Below are positions 34,641-44,353 of a DNA stretch of 64,000 nucleotides, piece after piece. The number at the start of each line of letters is the position of its first letter. Position 1 is the first letter of the stretch. The stretch is from Rallus limicola (lineage: Eukaryota; Chordata; Aves; Gruiformes; Rallidae), in assembly GCA_022605955.1 (NCBI GenBank), contig JAKCOZ010000082.1:213501-277500 (forward strand), read 5' to 3'. The position numbers and the translations under genes were made by a program. The notes beneath the pieces are model-generated. The model was not told the DNA's origin and made no database searches. It was given only the letters and a program-made list of their open reading frames with translations.

Positions 34641-36125
34641 TGACATGTGTGGTCTATGTGGGACTGTACAATTTTTTGCTCTCAACCCTCTGTCCTTGTC
34701 AAGAAATAGCAAGTCTGATTTCAAGAGGTAATGTCAATGCCCCCCTCTCTATTGTGTCATGTCCATGTCTGGCCCTACTCCCAAATTTAGAAGCTGTGTG
34801 CTGTAGCTAGAAAAGACCTGAAATGAAAATGAGTCTCTTGTGCTCAGGAATCTTGGTTCTATTTGAGGAAAAGACTATTTTATTTTTATTTATTAACAAA
34901 TTCTTACAGAGAATATTTTGAGTGAAATGAGCCCTTCACTGAAAGCTGCTTCTCTCTCTCCCCACTTCCTCCTCCCTTTGGCAACACTGCACTCCCTCAT
35001 GGACCTGGGCTTTTTGGGAAAGGGCTGGGAAGGGACTGGAGCTTGCAGGGATATTGCCAGTGAGAGCCTGGGGCACAAACTATCCCTTGTGCTCTGTCCC
35101 TGCTGCTGCTCCCCATTCTCACACAGCTTGAGGCAAGGACGCTGCTACCATGAATTCCCAGGAGCTCAGCAGCCAACCTCCTGGTTTGTGCCACACCTGC
35201 CCTGCATCTTCTTGGCTCAGGTACCACTTGTGCTGCACAAAGTCCTCTCTCCTCCCAGCTGATTCAGCCCAGGGCAGTTCCTAGCACAGCATTACAAACC
35301 AAAGATGCCTGATTTCCTCTCTCTTCTCCTCTGCTTGATACCAGAAACCTTATTCTCATGCACAGCCTCTAAGCAGTACGTCGGTGGAAGTCATATGTGA
35401 TCACAGCTGAACATGTGAATTCTGCCTGCCAGCTTTGCCACTGATTCTCTCAATGAAGCAGAGTCAGCCAGGCACCAGCCAGCACCCAATTAAATGCATA
35501 TTGTGTCAGACAGTAAGCACCTTGCCCAAGATAACAAGATTATTAACATGGAGACTCATTAACACCCAGCTAACAGGATTACGTGGCTTCTATTTGATCT
35601 GGATACCTGTTCAGGGTGAGCTCATGTCTGATTGTGAAATGGTACATGGAGATACCACTTCTGTCAGTGTCTAATGCTCTAAGGGAGTTAAGGCAATGGA
35701 GTGAGTTTACTACACTGGTTACTCAGGACCAGCCTTAAAAAACCTTGAATTATTTGTTTGCATTAATGGTATCAACACATTATTTGGGAGCACTCCGGTT
35801 TATGGACTGATAACATAAAGCTGTGTGGCTTTAAACAGGAGGGAATGAGACTTTAAGACTTGAAAAACAACATGGTTTAACTAACAGGAGTAACGGTAGA
35901 TCTTCAGAAATACAGTGAAAAGCTGTGTGCCTGCTGACTCTGGAGAAAGGTCTGGTGTAACACAGGCTGTAAGCAGAGAGAGGGGAAAATTCTCTGAATA
36001 GCCCTAACTAGGTGATGGTAAGTGACAGGCAGATTGCATGTCCTTGAGTGAATCCACTGAAAATACAGAATACCAAAGAGTGGTGGTAATAAAAGCAGAA
36101 GTGATAAAACAAAGGGGAAGTACAC
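34641..36125. other. Intergenic sequence, no gene seen
   Basis: Open frames near 34.9-35.3 kb on both strands resemble no known protein. No promoter unit seen. Confidence 0.5.
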
Positions 36126-36720
36126 CTGGAGAGGGGTGGCAGCAGGGACAGGGAGGGGATTGTCCCTCTCTGCTCTGCCCTCCTGAGGCCCCAGCTGGAG
36201 TCCTGTGTCCAGAGCTGGGGCCCCAACACAAGGAAGATGTGGGGCTGTTGGAGAGGGGTCAGAGGAGCCACAAGGATGCTCAGAGGGCTGGAGCAGCTCC
36301 CCTCTGGAGAGAGGCTGAGGGAGCTGGGCTGGGTCAGCCTGGAGAAGAGAAGGCTGTGGGGGGACCTCATTGCAGCCTGCCAGTCCCTGAAGGGAGCAGA
36401 GGAACAGGAGGGGAATCAGCTTGTTCAAGGGTAGAGCCTGGCAGGACAAGGGGGATGGAATGAAGCTGGAGGAGGGAAGGGGGAGAGGAGAGATTGGGGG
36501 GAAGTTCTGTGCAGAGAGAGTGGTGAGGGGCTGGAAGGGGCTGCCCAGAGAGGGGGTGGGTGCCCCATCCCTGGGGGTGTTCAAGGCCAGGTTGGCTGGG
36601 GCCCTGGGCAACTTTGTGTAGCTCCAGGCCTGGAGGTTGGTGTCCCTGCCTGTGGCAGGGGGGTTGGAGCTCTGTGACCCTTGGGGTCCCTTCCAACCCA
36701 GACCAGGCTGGGATTCTATG
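36126..36720 (+). mobile_element. CR1 LINE 3' fragment, long recent copy
   Basis: Very close to the copy at 15100-15690. It starts at the GGCAGCAGGGACAGGGAGGG block and ends GGGATTCTATGAA. A 311-residue reverse frame spans it and its left flank and is not a gene. Confidence 0.92.
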
Positions 36721-37352
36721 AACACAGCCAATTTCCCTTGTACTGCCAACACGTTACCAATTCCCAAAAGAAAGTGTGGGTCCAAGGATGTGTGGGTCCA
36801 AGGATAGTGAATATCACTAATCTTAAATGAATCACACATACCACAGCAAGGGGTAAAACAACACTGTGGAGTGGGTCATCTTGAGTAAAAATAAGAGAAG
36901 ATGATTTTTGTTTTCTTCAGATGTCCAGGTAGTGACAAATTCCCCAGATGTGATACAGTAAGAGAATTATAGTAGTACCCAGTTTTGGAGAGTAAGAGGG
37001 CAGCATCATGTGTTCTTCTGGAAAACCATGACCAATACCAAAGGCCACATGTGTTAATATGTTAGAATTATGGCTTAAGGATATGTAAATATACACACAT
37101 GTGTTAGAAAGGCATCTGTAGTCAAATCTCCTCATTCCAATTCATGCCACACAGCACATGTACAATCATTACCCTCAAAACTACAGGACTGGAATAATAA
37201 TTGCACATAGAGGAGAAACCAGAAATTTCTTGTCTCCTACATATCAAAAAAGATTTTAAGTCCTGCTGAAATATGGAAAGAACAAGGTTCTCACCTCCAA
37301 CAACTACCCATCCCAGGAAAGTCCATCAAAAGAGAGAGAGACACAAAATTTG
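36721..37352. other. Intergenic sequence, no gene seen
   Basis: Nothing recognised up to the G8 3' end. Confidence 0.5.
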
Positions 37353-37371
37353 GATGCAGGAAAGCTTTATT
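37353..37371 (-). terminator. G8 poly(A) signal and TGCATC element
   Basis: Minus-strand AATAAA (37371-37366), 7 nt, TGCATC (37358-37353). The surrounding 3' UTR block (about 37345-37490) recurs after G10 and G12. Confidence 0.85.
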
Positions 37372-37705
37372 GTGCCCAGAGGGGCAGGACAGATTGTCAG
37401 AGAGATGGTGGGCAAGACCCAGCGAGGCTGGTTGCCCGCTGTTGGGGACGAAGAGGGATCTTCTACAGAGCATGGTTCCAGATGACCCTTTGGTATGGTA
37501 TTCAAGGAACCCAAGCCGTGTTCCTTCAGCCCAATAGAACCCTCCACTGCCATCTCCTGCCCTGTCCATGAGGAAGCCAGGTGCTGTCTGGGGCTGGGCA
37601 GCTCAGCGCCTCCCCGTGCCCCATACCCACCAGCTCAGGCCTGCATGGGTGGTGGTAGTTTTGGTGCTTGGGCTGGAGGCAGCGGCTGGGGCTTTGGGTC
37701 TGGGT

Positions 37706-38086
37706 CTAGCATGACCCACAGGTGTCCCAGAGCTTCTTGCTGTAGCGGGGCAAGACGCATGGGCTGCAGGCTGGAGAAGCGTAGGCCGGAGAAGAGTAGG
37801 GTCTGCCAAAGGTGCAGAGGCCCCCCGAGCCCAGGGTGGCCCCAGCGCCGTAGAGGCCCCCCAGCCCCAGGGAGCCCCCAAAGGCGGGTGCTCCGGAGGA
37901 GCCCACCACGGCTTGCTGGGGGAAGGAGCTGAGGATGGGGCCGGGGAAGGTAACGACCACGGGGGGCGGCTGGATCAGGGCCGAGGAGTCGGGGCACTGC
38001 CGTGTGCACAGCTCGTTGCAGCTCTCAGCGATGGGCTGGGGGACAGCGACGCCGGTTTTTGGTGGGCACAGGTCGTAGCAAGACAT
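37706..38086 (-). CDS. G8: 126-aa corneous beta-protein (claw/scale-like)
   Basis: Encodes 126 aa. It begins [20 protein letters not shown]. The Cys head [20 protein letters not shown] leads to the core [20 protein letters not shown] at 41-60. A short Gly-rich stretch (70-90) precedes a Pro/Ser/Cys-rich tail ([16 protein letters not shown], 98-113) and a basic end [12 protein letters not shown]. It lacks long Gly-Tyr repeats, so it should give a stiffer, Cys-rich product. The acceptor GTGTTTCAG lies about 20 bp upstream of the ATG; the intron is 38500-38108 (393 bp). G11 is its mirror copy. The last residues GSC (not GPC) are shared with G9 and G11. Confidence 0.94.
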   Translation of the reverse strand: MSCYDLCPPKTGVAVPQPIAESCNELCTRQCPDSSALIQPPPVVVTFPGPILSSFPQQAVVGSSGAPAFGGSLGLGGLYGAGATLGSGGLCTFGRPYSSPAYASPACSPCVLPRYSKKLWDTCGSC

Positions 38087-38500
38087 CTTGGTGTGAGAGA
38101 GCTGAGCCTGAAACACAGAGCACCCGGGACTGGAGTCATGGGGCTGGAGGAGATCTCCCGGCCAAGCAGTGCCCTGTTCCTTTTTCCCAGGTCTGTCCTG
38201 CAGCTGGAGGTACCAGAGCCACCGCCTTGGCCCAGCTGCCTACCACTTGCCCTCTGCCAAGCCAGCCCTCACAGCACCCAGCTCTCCACACCCCTCGCCT
38301 TGCCCTCTCTGGGCACACAAACCCTCCCCAAGAGCCTTCCCAGGGTCTGGCTCTGCGTGTCTGGAGCTCAGGTCCCCTGGGCCCTCCCAGCCTGCTTCCA
38401 GCGTGCCTGCTGCCCGCAGAAATGGCCTGGCCACAGAAGCCCTCATGCTGGGCCCTGCCAGAGGAGGCCAAGGATGTGCAGGCACCCCCCTACCCTTTAC

Positions 38501-38575
38501 CTGAGCAGAGCAGAGCAGAGCAGAGGGAGGCAGGAGCTGCGAATGCCAGCACTCACCCAGGGCAGCGCTTTTATG
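38501..38575 (-). promoter_or_regulatory. G8 TATA-like box and noncoding exon 1
   Basis: Minus-strand CATAAAAGC at 38575-38567, a variant first base. Exon 1 ends at 38501 before CTCAG|GTAAAG and finishes in tandem CTCTG units. Identical to the mirror unit of G11. Confidence 0.72.
38502..38525 (-). repeat. CTCTG pentanucleotide run in G8 exon 1
   Basis: About four to five CTCTG units on the minus strand immediately before the splice donor. The mirror copy lies in G11 exon 1 near 42981-43004. Confidence 0.85.
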
Positions 38576-39440
38576 ATGGCCTGGACAGCACGGGGAGGAG
38601 CTGGCCACGCTGGGGCCACATGGCCCATGGTGGCCAAAGCCCAGCCTCCTCCCACCCTGGCATGGGGCTGTTTTGCTGACGCCGATTCCTCTCCAGCCCC
38701 AGCCTGCTCTATCAGCCCCTGCAATTACCCAGCTCGGACACCTGCCAGCTGACACCAAATGGGCCAAAGGAGCGACACTGACTTTTCATTATCTCGCTGG
38801 GTAAGAGGGTGAGCAGTGTGACACAGGCTGACTGCAAGCGCCCTGCGTGCCGCAGCTCTTCCCCGAGGGCTCGGGGTGGCCCCATGCCTTCCTTGCAGAC
38901 CAACAGGCAAAACCAGGGTCCTGGCACAGGGTCCAAGAAAGCTGCCTAGCAAAGGCTTCCCTGCATGCCAGCGACAGCATGACTTATGCCGTGTGGCTAT
39001 TATCTGCAGAGGTGTGAGGTGATGAAATGCCAAATCAAAGGCACTCCTCGCAGGCCCTGCCCGCTCAGCACCAGGCATCACTCGCCAGCCCAGCAGAAAC
39101 AGCCTCCAGGCGCCGGCAGGCATCAGCCATTGATGTTCATAAATCGGGGGGAGAAAGACCCCTCATGCTCTTCCCCCAGGTACAGGACAAAAGGAGCACC
39201 GAGCCCACCTGGGCTCCTTCCAGCCACTCTGCAGCCCCAGCAGGCAGAGGCCTGCTGCCATTGAGCCCACCAAGCAGGAAGGGGGTGAAAGCCTGCCAAG
39301 CAGCACGTGCTGGTCTGGTCTGGTCTGGGATGCTGACTCAGGGAGGGGCAGGAGAGGGACAGCCTTGTCATCAGAGTGGGCAGGGGGGAGTGCCGCCTCT
39401 GCACATTGGCCCAGCTGGTGCTGAGCAATGGCAGGGCCAC
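38576..39440. promoter_or_regulatory. Shared 865-bp interval between divergent G8 and G9 TATA boxes
   Basis: A compact GC-rich upstream region used by two genes in opposite directions. It contains GTGATGAAATG near its middle (about 39018-39028), reminiscent of motif B in reverse. It is duplicated as 42066-42930 between G10 and G11. Confidence 0.6.
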
Positions 39441-39508
39441 TATAAAAGCTCTGCCCACCACAGGCTCTCCCAACCACTGCTCTGGCCGCCTTGTCCTCAG
39501 AGAACAGG
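39441..39508 (+). promoter_or_regulatory. G9 TATA box and noncoding exon 1
   Basis: TATAAAA at 39441-39447. Exon 1 ends at 39508 before ACAGG|GTAAGT. The intron is only 93 bp (39509-39601), the shortest in the cluster together with its mirror copy in G10. Confidence 0.85.
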
Positions 39509-39625
39509 GTAAGTCTGTGAGCGCTTCTCCTGCTGGACCTCTGCTGCGGCTCTGGTCCCTGCTCCACGGGCTACTGTCCTACAATCTCTGTCCTCTTGCA
39601 GAGCACCGACCCATCCCACACCAAG

Positions 39626-40006
39626 ATGTCTTGCTACGACCTGTGCCCACCAAAAACCGGCGTCGCCGTGCCCCAGCCCATCGCTGAGAGCTGCAACGAG
39701 CTGTGCACACGGCAGTGCCCCGACTCCTCGGCCCTGATCCAGCCGCCCCCCGTGGTCGTCACCTTCCCCGGCCCCATCCTCAGCTCCTTCCCCCAGCAAG
39801 CCGTGGTGGGCTCCTCCGGAGCACCCGCCTTTGGGGGCTCCCTGGGGCTGGGGGGCCTCTACGGCGCTGGGGCCACCCTGGGCTCGGGGGGCCTCTGCAC
39901 CTTTGGCAGACCCTACTCTTCTCCAGCCTACGCTTCTCCGGCCTGCAGCCCATGTGTCTTGCCCCGCTACAGCAAGAAGCTCTGGGACACCTGTGGGTCA
40001 TGCTAG
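39626..40006 (+). CDS. G9: 126-aa corneous beta-protein (claw/scale-like)
   Basis: Encodes 126 aa, the same protein as G8 with at most a residue or so of change, ending DTCGSC. The acceptor CTCTTGCAG ends at 39601, 24 bp before the ATG. G10 is its mirror copy and encodes GPC at the end instead. The 3' flank is unlike the other 126-aa genes: after about 14 bp beyond the stop the sequence becomes the G7-type 3' UTR, making this a mosaic transcript. It is divergent from G8 with 865 bp between TATA boxes, so co-regulation is likely but not shown. Confidence 0.94.
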   Translation: MSCYDLCPPKTGVAVPQPIAESCNELCTRQCPDSSALIQPPPVVVTFPGPILSSFPQQAVVGSSGAPAFGGSLGLGGLYGAGATLGSGGLCTFGRPYSSPAYASPACSPCVLPRYSKKLWDTCGSC

Positions 40007-40079
40007 ACCCAGACCCAAAGCCCCCAACGCCTGTCAACCTGACTCCTCCTCTCCTTTCCTCCCTCCTTTCCCTCTCTTC

Positions 40080-40430
40080 AAACCACCTCTCCTCCTTTTT
40101 GCTCCTGCCTGCGCCCAGATGCACGACTCCACCATTGTCCCACGGGGCACTTGTTCTCCCTGCAGCAGCCACCTCCTGGGAGAAGCCTGAAGAACAGTTC
40201 TCTGCCTCTGCCATTTGTGTCTTCTTTCTTGTTGGGCCTTTCAGGCCCTTGTAATAAAACAATCCTGCATCCAACACCTGCCTCTCCAGTTTTCCTTTGA
40301 GACTCCTGGGGAGCAGCAGGAGCTCCCTGACCCTGCACATTTCCCCCCTCCCACTCAGCTGGGCCAGGGCAGTGCAGTCAGCCAAAGCAGAGCCAGGCTG
40401 AACTGCCTGTGGGAAGAGCCCCAGCCCTGG
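40080..40430 (+). repeat. G7-type 3' UTR block after G9
   Basis: Contains CCCAGATGCACGACTCCACC, TTGGGCCTTTCAGGC, the poly(A) signal and GGGCCAGGGCAGT in the same order as 33630-33970. Confidence 0.85.
40253..40271 (+). terminator. G9 poly(A) signal and TGCATC element
   Basis: AATAAA at 40253-40258, 7 nt, TGCATC at 40266-40271. Confidence 0.88.
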
Positions 40431-40689
40431 CATCTCTGGACACAGAAGGTACCAAAACTGGACTCCAGGGACCCTGGAGTTTCAGTTTGTGCCCATGGCT
40501 TCTTGTGCTGTTACTGGCCATCCCCAAGAGCCTATCTCCATCTTCTTGATGTCTTCCTTTCAGAAATATGTGTGGAAATTGAAGCTACATACTGAGCCTC
40601 CTTGGGGTCAGGAGAAACAGACCCAGCTCTCAGAGGGTCTTCTCAGAGTAGATAAGCTACCTGTTCCTCCAGGGTCTGTGTGACCCTTT

Positions 40690-40920
40690 GCTGGACTGTG
40701 TGCAGTAGCTGCACATCCCTCCTGTGCTGGGGAGCCCAGCACTGGACACAGCATCACAGGGGTTGCAGTGCCAGGGCTGACCAAGGCAGAGGATCTCCTT
40801 CCTCTACCTTAGGCCACACTCTTCCACATGCAGAGCAGGACAAGGCTTGCCCCCTTTGCCCCAAAGCCTGTTGCTGCTCACACTCATGGTGCTGCACCCA
40901 TCCACCAGGATAGGTGCAGC
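40690..40920 (-). mobile_element. Decayed internal CR1 fragment in the palindrome spacer
   Basis: CAGCACTGGACACAGCATCA, then an AGGGCTGACCAAGGCAGAGG block, then CACACTCTTCCACATGCAGA. These resemble the reverse complement of upstream CR1 sequence. It lies across the symmetry axis (about 40753) but is not itself palindromic. Confidence 0.6.
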
Positions 40921-41286
40921 CCTCCCTGACTAGCCACTCTCCAGCAAGCGATGGCCATTTCCCAAGCACAAGCTTGTCCTCCCTCCTCTGTGCAGATGCC
41001 CCCAGATTCTGCCATTTTTCTGCAGAACTGTGGGACCTTGTCGCACTCCTGGTCCGAGAAGGCCAGGTAAAGGAGCAGTGCCAGTGCCTGTCCTGCTCTT
41101 GACCCTTGTATCAGCTCCTGCAGGGCCCACCAAAAGGCTCCCTCTCCCCCTGCCTGCTGCCTAACTCCTCCCTCTCCCAAGCACCCACTGCCACCTTGTT
41201 TGGGAATCTCAGGACCACATTTCCCCTCCCACACCTCAGAGGGCATCTGCCCAAGTTGGGACAAAGAGAGAGGGAGATGTGACTTG

Positions 41287-41305
41287 GATGCAGGAAAGCT
41301 TTATT
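41287..41305 (-). terminator. G10 poly(A) signal and TGCATC element
   Basis: Minus-strand AATAAA (41305-41300), 7 nt, TGCATC (41292-41287). The 3' UTR block is nearly the same as that of G12. Confidence 0.87.
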
Positions 41306-41499
41306 GTGCCCAGAGGGGCAGGAGAGATTGTCACAGGGATGCAGGACAAGACCCAGTGAGGCTGGGTACCAGCTGTTGTGGAAGAAGAGGGATCTTCTCC
41401 AGAGCATGGTTCCAGATGCCTCTTTGGTGCAGCATTTGGGATGAGCAGCTTCTTTGTAGATTCTCCATTACTGAACAAATGGAAACTCTGGGTCTGGGT

Positions 41500-41880
41500 C
41501 TAGCAGGGCCCACAGGTGTCCCAGAGCTTCTTGCTGTAGCGGGGCAAGACGCACGGGCTGCAGGCCGGAGAAGCGTAGGCCGGAGAAGAGTAGGGTCTGC
41601 CAAAGGTGCAGAGGCCCCCCGAGCCCAGGGTGGCCCCAGCGCCGTAGAGGCCCCCCAGCCCCAGGGAGCCCCCAAAGGCGGGTGCTCCGGAGGAGCCCAC
41701 CACGGCTTGCTGGGGGAAGGAGCTGAGGATGGGGCCGGGGAAGGTGACGACCACGGGGGGCGGCTGGATCAGGGCCGAGGAGTCGGGGCACTGCCGTGTG
41801 CACAGCTCGTTGCAGCTCTCAGCGATGGGCTGGGGCACGGCGACGCCGGTTTTTGGTGGGCACAGGTCGTAGCAAGACAT
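41500..41880 (-). CDS. G10: 126-aa corneous beta-protein (claw/scale-like)
   Basis: Encodes 126 aa, the mirror copy of G9. Its penultimate residue is Pro (CGPC, the usual family end) where G8, G9 and G11 have Ser. G12 shares both the GPC end and the following 3' UTR, so G10 and G12 appear to have exchanged this segment. The acceptor CTCTTGCAG lies 24 bp upstream of the ATG; the intron is 41997-41905 (93 bp). Confidence 0.94.
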   Translation of the reverse strand: MSCYDLCPPKTGVAVPQPIAESCNELCTRQCPDSSALIQPPPVVVTFPGPILSSFPQQAVVGSSGAPAFGGSLGLGGLYGAGATLGSGGLCTFGRPYSSPAYASPACSPCVLPRYSKKLWDTCGPC

Positions 41881-41997
41881 CTTGGTGTGGGATGGGTCGG
41901 TGCTCTGCAAGAGGACAGAGATTGTAGGACAGTAGCCCGTGGAGCAGGGACCAGAGCCGCAGCAGAGGTCCAGCAGGAGAAGCGCTCACAGACTTAC

Positions 41998-42065
41998 CCT
42001 GTTCTCTGAGGAGAAGGCGGCCAGAGCAGTGGTTGGGAGAGCCTGGAGTGGGCAGAGCTTTTATA
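41998..42065 (-). promoter_or_regulatory. G10 TATA box and noncoding exon 1
   Basis: Minus-strand TATAAAA at 42065-42059. Exon 1 ends at 41998 before ACAGG|GTAAGT. Exact mirror of G9. Confidence 0.84.
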
Positions 42066-42930
42066 GTGGCCCTGCCATTGCTCAGCACCAGCTGGGCCAA
42101 TGTGCAGAGGCGGCACTCCCCCCTGCCCACTCTGATGACAAGGCTGTCCCTCTCCTGCCCCTCCCTGAGTCAGCATCCCAGACCAGACCAGACCAGCACG
42201 TGCCGCTTGGCAGGCTTTCACCCCCTTCCTGCTTGGTGGGCTCAATGGCAGCAGGCCTCTGCCTGCTGGGGCTGCAGAGTGGCTGGAAGGAGCCCAGGTG
42301 GGCTCGGTGCTCCTTTTGTCCTGTACCTGGGGGAAGAGTATGAGGGGTCTTTCTCCCCCAGACTCATGAACATCAATGGCTGATGCCTGCCGGCGCCTGG
42401 AGGCTGTTTCTGCTGGGCTGGCGAGTGATGCCTGGTGCTGAGCGGGCAGGGCCTGCGAGGAGTGCCTTTGATTTGGCATTTCATCACCTCACACCTCTGC
42501 AGATAATAGCCACACGGCATAAGTCATGCTGTCGCTGGCATGCAGGGAAGCCTTTGCTAGGCAGCTTTCTTGGACCCTGTGCCAGGACCCTGGTTTTGCC
42601 TGTTGGTCTGCAAGGAAGGCATGGGGCCACCCCGAGCCCTCGGGGAAGAGCTGCGGCACGCAGGGCGCTTGCTGTCAGCCTGTGTCACACTGCTCGCCCT
42701 CTTACCCAGCGAGATAATGAAAAGTCAGTGTCGCTCCTTTGGCCCATTTGGTGTCAGCTGGCAGGTGTCCGAGCTGGGTAATTGCAGGGGCTGATAGAGC
42801 AGGCTGGGGCTGGAGAGGAATCGGCGTCAGCAAAACAGCCCCGTGCCAGGGTGGGAGGAGGCTGGGCTTTGGCCACCATGGGCCATGTTGCCCCAGCGTG
42901 GCCAGCTCCTCCCCGTGCTGTCCAGGCCAT

Positions 42931-43005
42931 CATAAAAGCGCTGCCCTGGGTGAGTGCTGGCATTCGCAGCTCCTGCCTCCCTCTGCTCTGCTCTGCTCTG
43001 CTCAG
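42931..43005 (+). promoter_or_regulatory. G11 TATA-like box and noncoding exon 1
   Basis: CATAAAA at 42931-42937. Exon 1 ends at 43005 after a CTCTG pentanucleotide run, before CAG|GTAAAG. Mirror of G8. Confidence 0.72.
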
Positions 43006-43419
43006 GTAAAGGGTAGGGGGGTGCCTGCACATCCTTGGCCTCCTCTGGCAGGGCCCAGCATGAGGGCTTCCGTGGCCAGGCCATTTCTGCGGGCAGCAGG
43101 CATGCTGGCAGCAGGCTGGGAGGGCCCAGGGGACCTGAGCTCCAGACACGCAGAGCCAGACCCCGGGAAGGCTCTTGGGGAGGGTTTGTGTGCCCAGAGA
43201 GGGCAAGGCGAGGGGTGTGGAGAGCTGGGTGCTGTGAGGGCTGGCTGGGCAGAGGGCAAGTGGTAGGCAGCTGGACCATGGCGGTGGCTCTGGCCCCTCC
43301 AGCTGCAGGACAGGCCTGGGAAAAAGGAACAGGGCACTGCTTGGCCGGGAGATCTCCTCCAGCCCCATGACTCCAGTCCCGGGTGCTCTGTGTTTCAGGC
43401 TCAGCTCTCTCACACCAAG

Positions 43420-43800
43420 ATGTCTTGCTACGACCTGTGCCCACCAAAAACTGGCGTCGCCGTCCCCCAGCCCATCGCTGAGAGCTGCAACGAGCTGTGC
43501 ACACGGCAGTGCCCCGACTCCTCGGCCCTGATCCAGCCGCCCCCCGTGGTCGTCACCTTCCCCGGCCCCATCCTCAGCTCCTTCCCCCAGCAAGCCGTGG
43601 TGGGCTCCTCCGGAGCACCCGCCTTTGGGGGCTCCCTGGGGCTGGGGGGCCTCTACGGCGCTGGGGCCACCCTGGGCTCGGGGGGCCTCTGCACCTTTGG
43701 CAGACCCTACTCTTCTCCGGCCTATGCTTCTCCGGCCTGCAGCCCGTGCGTCTTGCCCCGCTACAGCAAGAAGCTCTGGGACACCTGTGGGTCATGCTAG
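43420..43800 (+). CDS. G11: 126-aa corneous beta-protein (claw/scale-like)
   Basis: Encodes 126 aa, the mirror copy of G8 with the same end DTCGSC. The acceptor GTGTTTCAG ends at 43398 and the intron is 43006-43398 (393 bp). After the stop, the first 70 bp match the G10/G12 3' UTR (CAGTAATGGAGAACCTACGA, then GAAGCTGCTCATCCCAAATG). The sequence then switches abruptly to unrelated AT-rich DNA, so its 3' UTR is another chimera. Confidence 0.94.
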   Translation: MSCYDLCPPKTGVAVPQPIAESCNELCTRQCPDSSALIQPPPVVVTFPGPILSSFPQQAVVGSSGAPAFGGSLGLGGLYGAGATLGSGGLCTFGRPYSSPAYASPACSPCVLPRYSKKLWDTCGSC

Positions 43801-44149
43801 ACCCAGACCCAGAGTTTCCATTTGTTCAGTAATGGAGAACCTACGAAGAAGCTGCTCATCCCAAATGTTGCTACTTTCACTAATTTGTACAAAGAGCTTT
43901 GTGTTTCTTCAATTTCTTCCTTAATATTTTGCTTTGTATCATACGTGTCCAGGGCTCTTTCACTCTTTACTTATCTTTATTTGAATATCATTTTCTTGTT
44001 AGTACCTTATTTATTTAGGTTTTATTAAGTTGAATCGTGAGAATTTAAAGTGTTTTAGTTTTCACTTCATTTTTCTTCTTTCCTTTTTCACATGTATTCC
44101 TAAATTTTGTTTGGTGTATTCTGCCTGATTCCCTCACCTTGTTTTTCCC

Positions 44150-44168
44150 AATAAATCATTTATGCATC
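44150..44168 (+). terminator. G11 poly(A) signal and TGCATC element
   Basis: AATAAA at 44150-44155, 7 nt, TGCATC at 44163-44168. The 3' UTR sequence before it is unlike other genes, yet the spacing is kept. Confidence 0.82.
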
Positions 44169-44297
44169 AATTTTTTAGTGTTTTGAAATCTCTCTTTATT
44201 CTAAACATTGTTGGGGATTCTCCTGACTACACCTTTTCATCATACAGACAATGTTCTGCTCTACTGCCATAGTCCATATTCTCAGTTCCCTTCCAAT

Positions 44298-44353
44298 TCA
44301 CAGAATCACAGGGGTTGGAAGGGACCTCCAGAGATCTTTGGGTCCAACCTCCA
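44298..44353 (-). mobile_element. Short CR1 3' tail
   Basis: TTCACAGAATCACAGGGGTT, then GGAAGGGACCTCCAGAGATC, reverse CR1 terminus. Confidence 0.75.

Larger units (their letters stand above)
37692..40020 (+). repeat. Left arm of a 2.33 kb inverted duplication (G8/G9)
   Basis: This 2329-bp arm is the near-perfect reverse complement of 41486-43814. Base i pairs with base 81506 minus i at every landmark checked (both ATGs, both TATA boxes, exon-1 ends), so there is no net insertion or deletion between arms. The spacer is 1465 bp. The arm is GC-rich and contains two complete divergent genes and their shared upstream region. Confidence 0.93.
41486..43814 (-). repeat. Right arm of the 2.33 kb inverted duplication (G10/G11)
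   Basis: Reverse-complement partner of 37692-40020, exactly the same length. Scattered substitutions only, for example in the block near 42355-42365 versus its mirror near 39145. Outside the arms the flanks differ. Confidence 0.93.

Noticed and set aside
35904..36839. 311-residue reverse open frame
   Set aside because: It spans a CR1 3' fragment read backwards plus flanking DNA. Similar frames occur in every CR1 copy of this subfamily.
37913..38752. 279-residue open frame antisense to G8 (and its mirror at 42754-43593)
   Set aside because: It runs antisense across the G8 coding exon, intron and exon 1. It stays open in both arms only because the arms are near-identical and GC-rich. No family resemblance.
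40690..40920. The spacer of the inverted duplication as a possible gene
   Set aside because: The sequence reads as old CR1 and its frames are broken.
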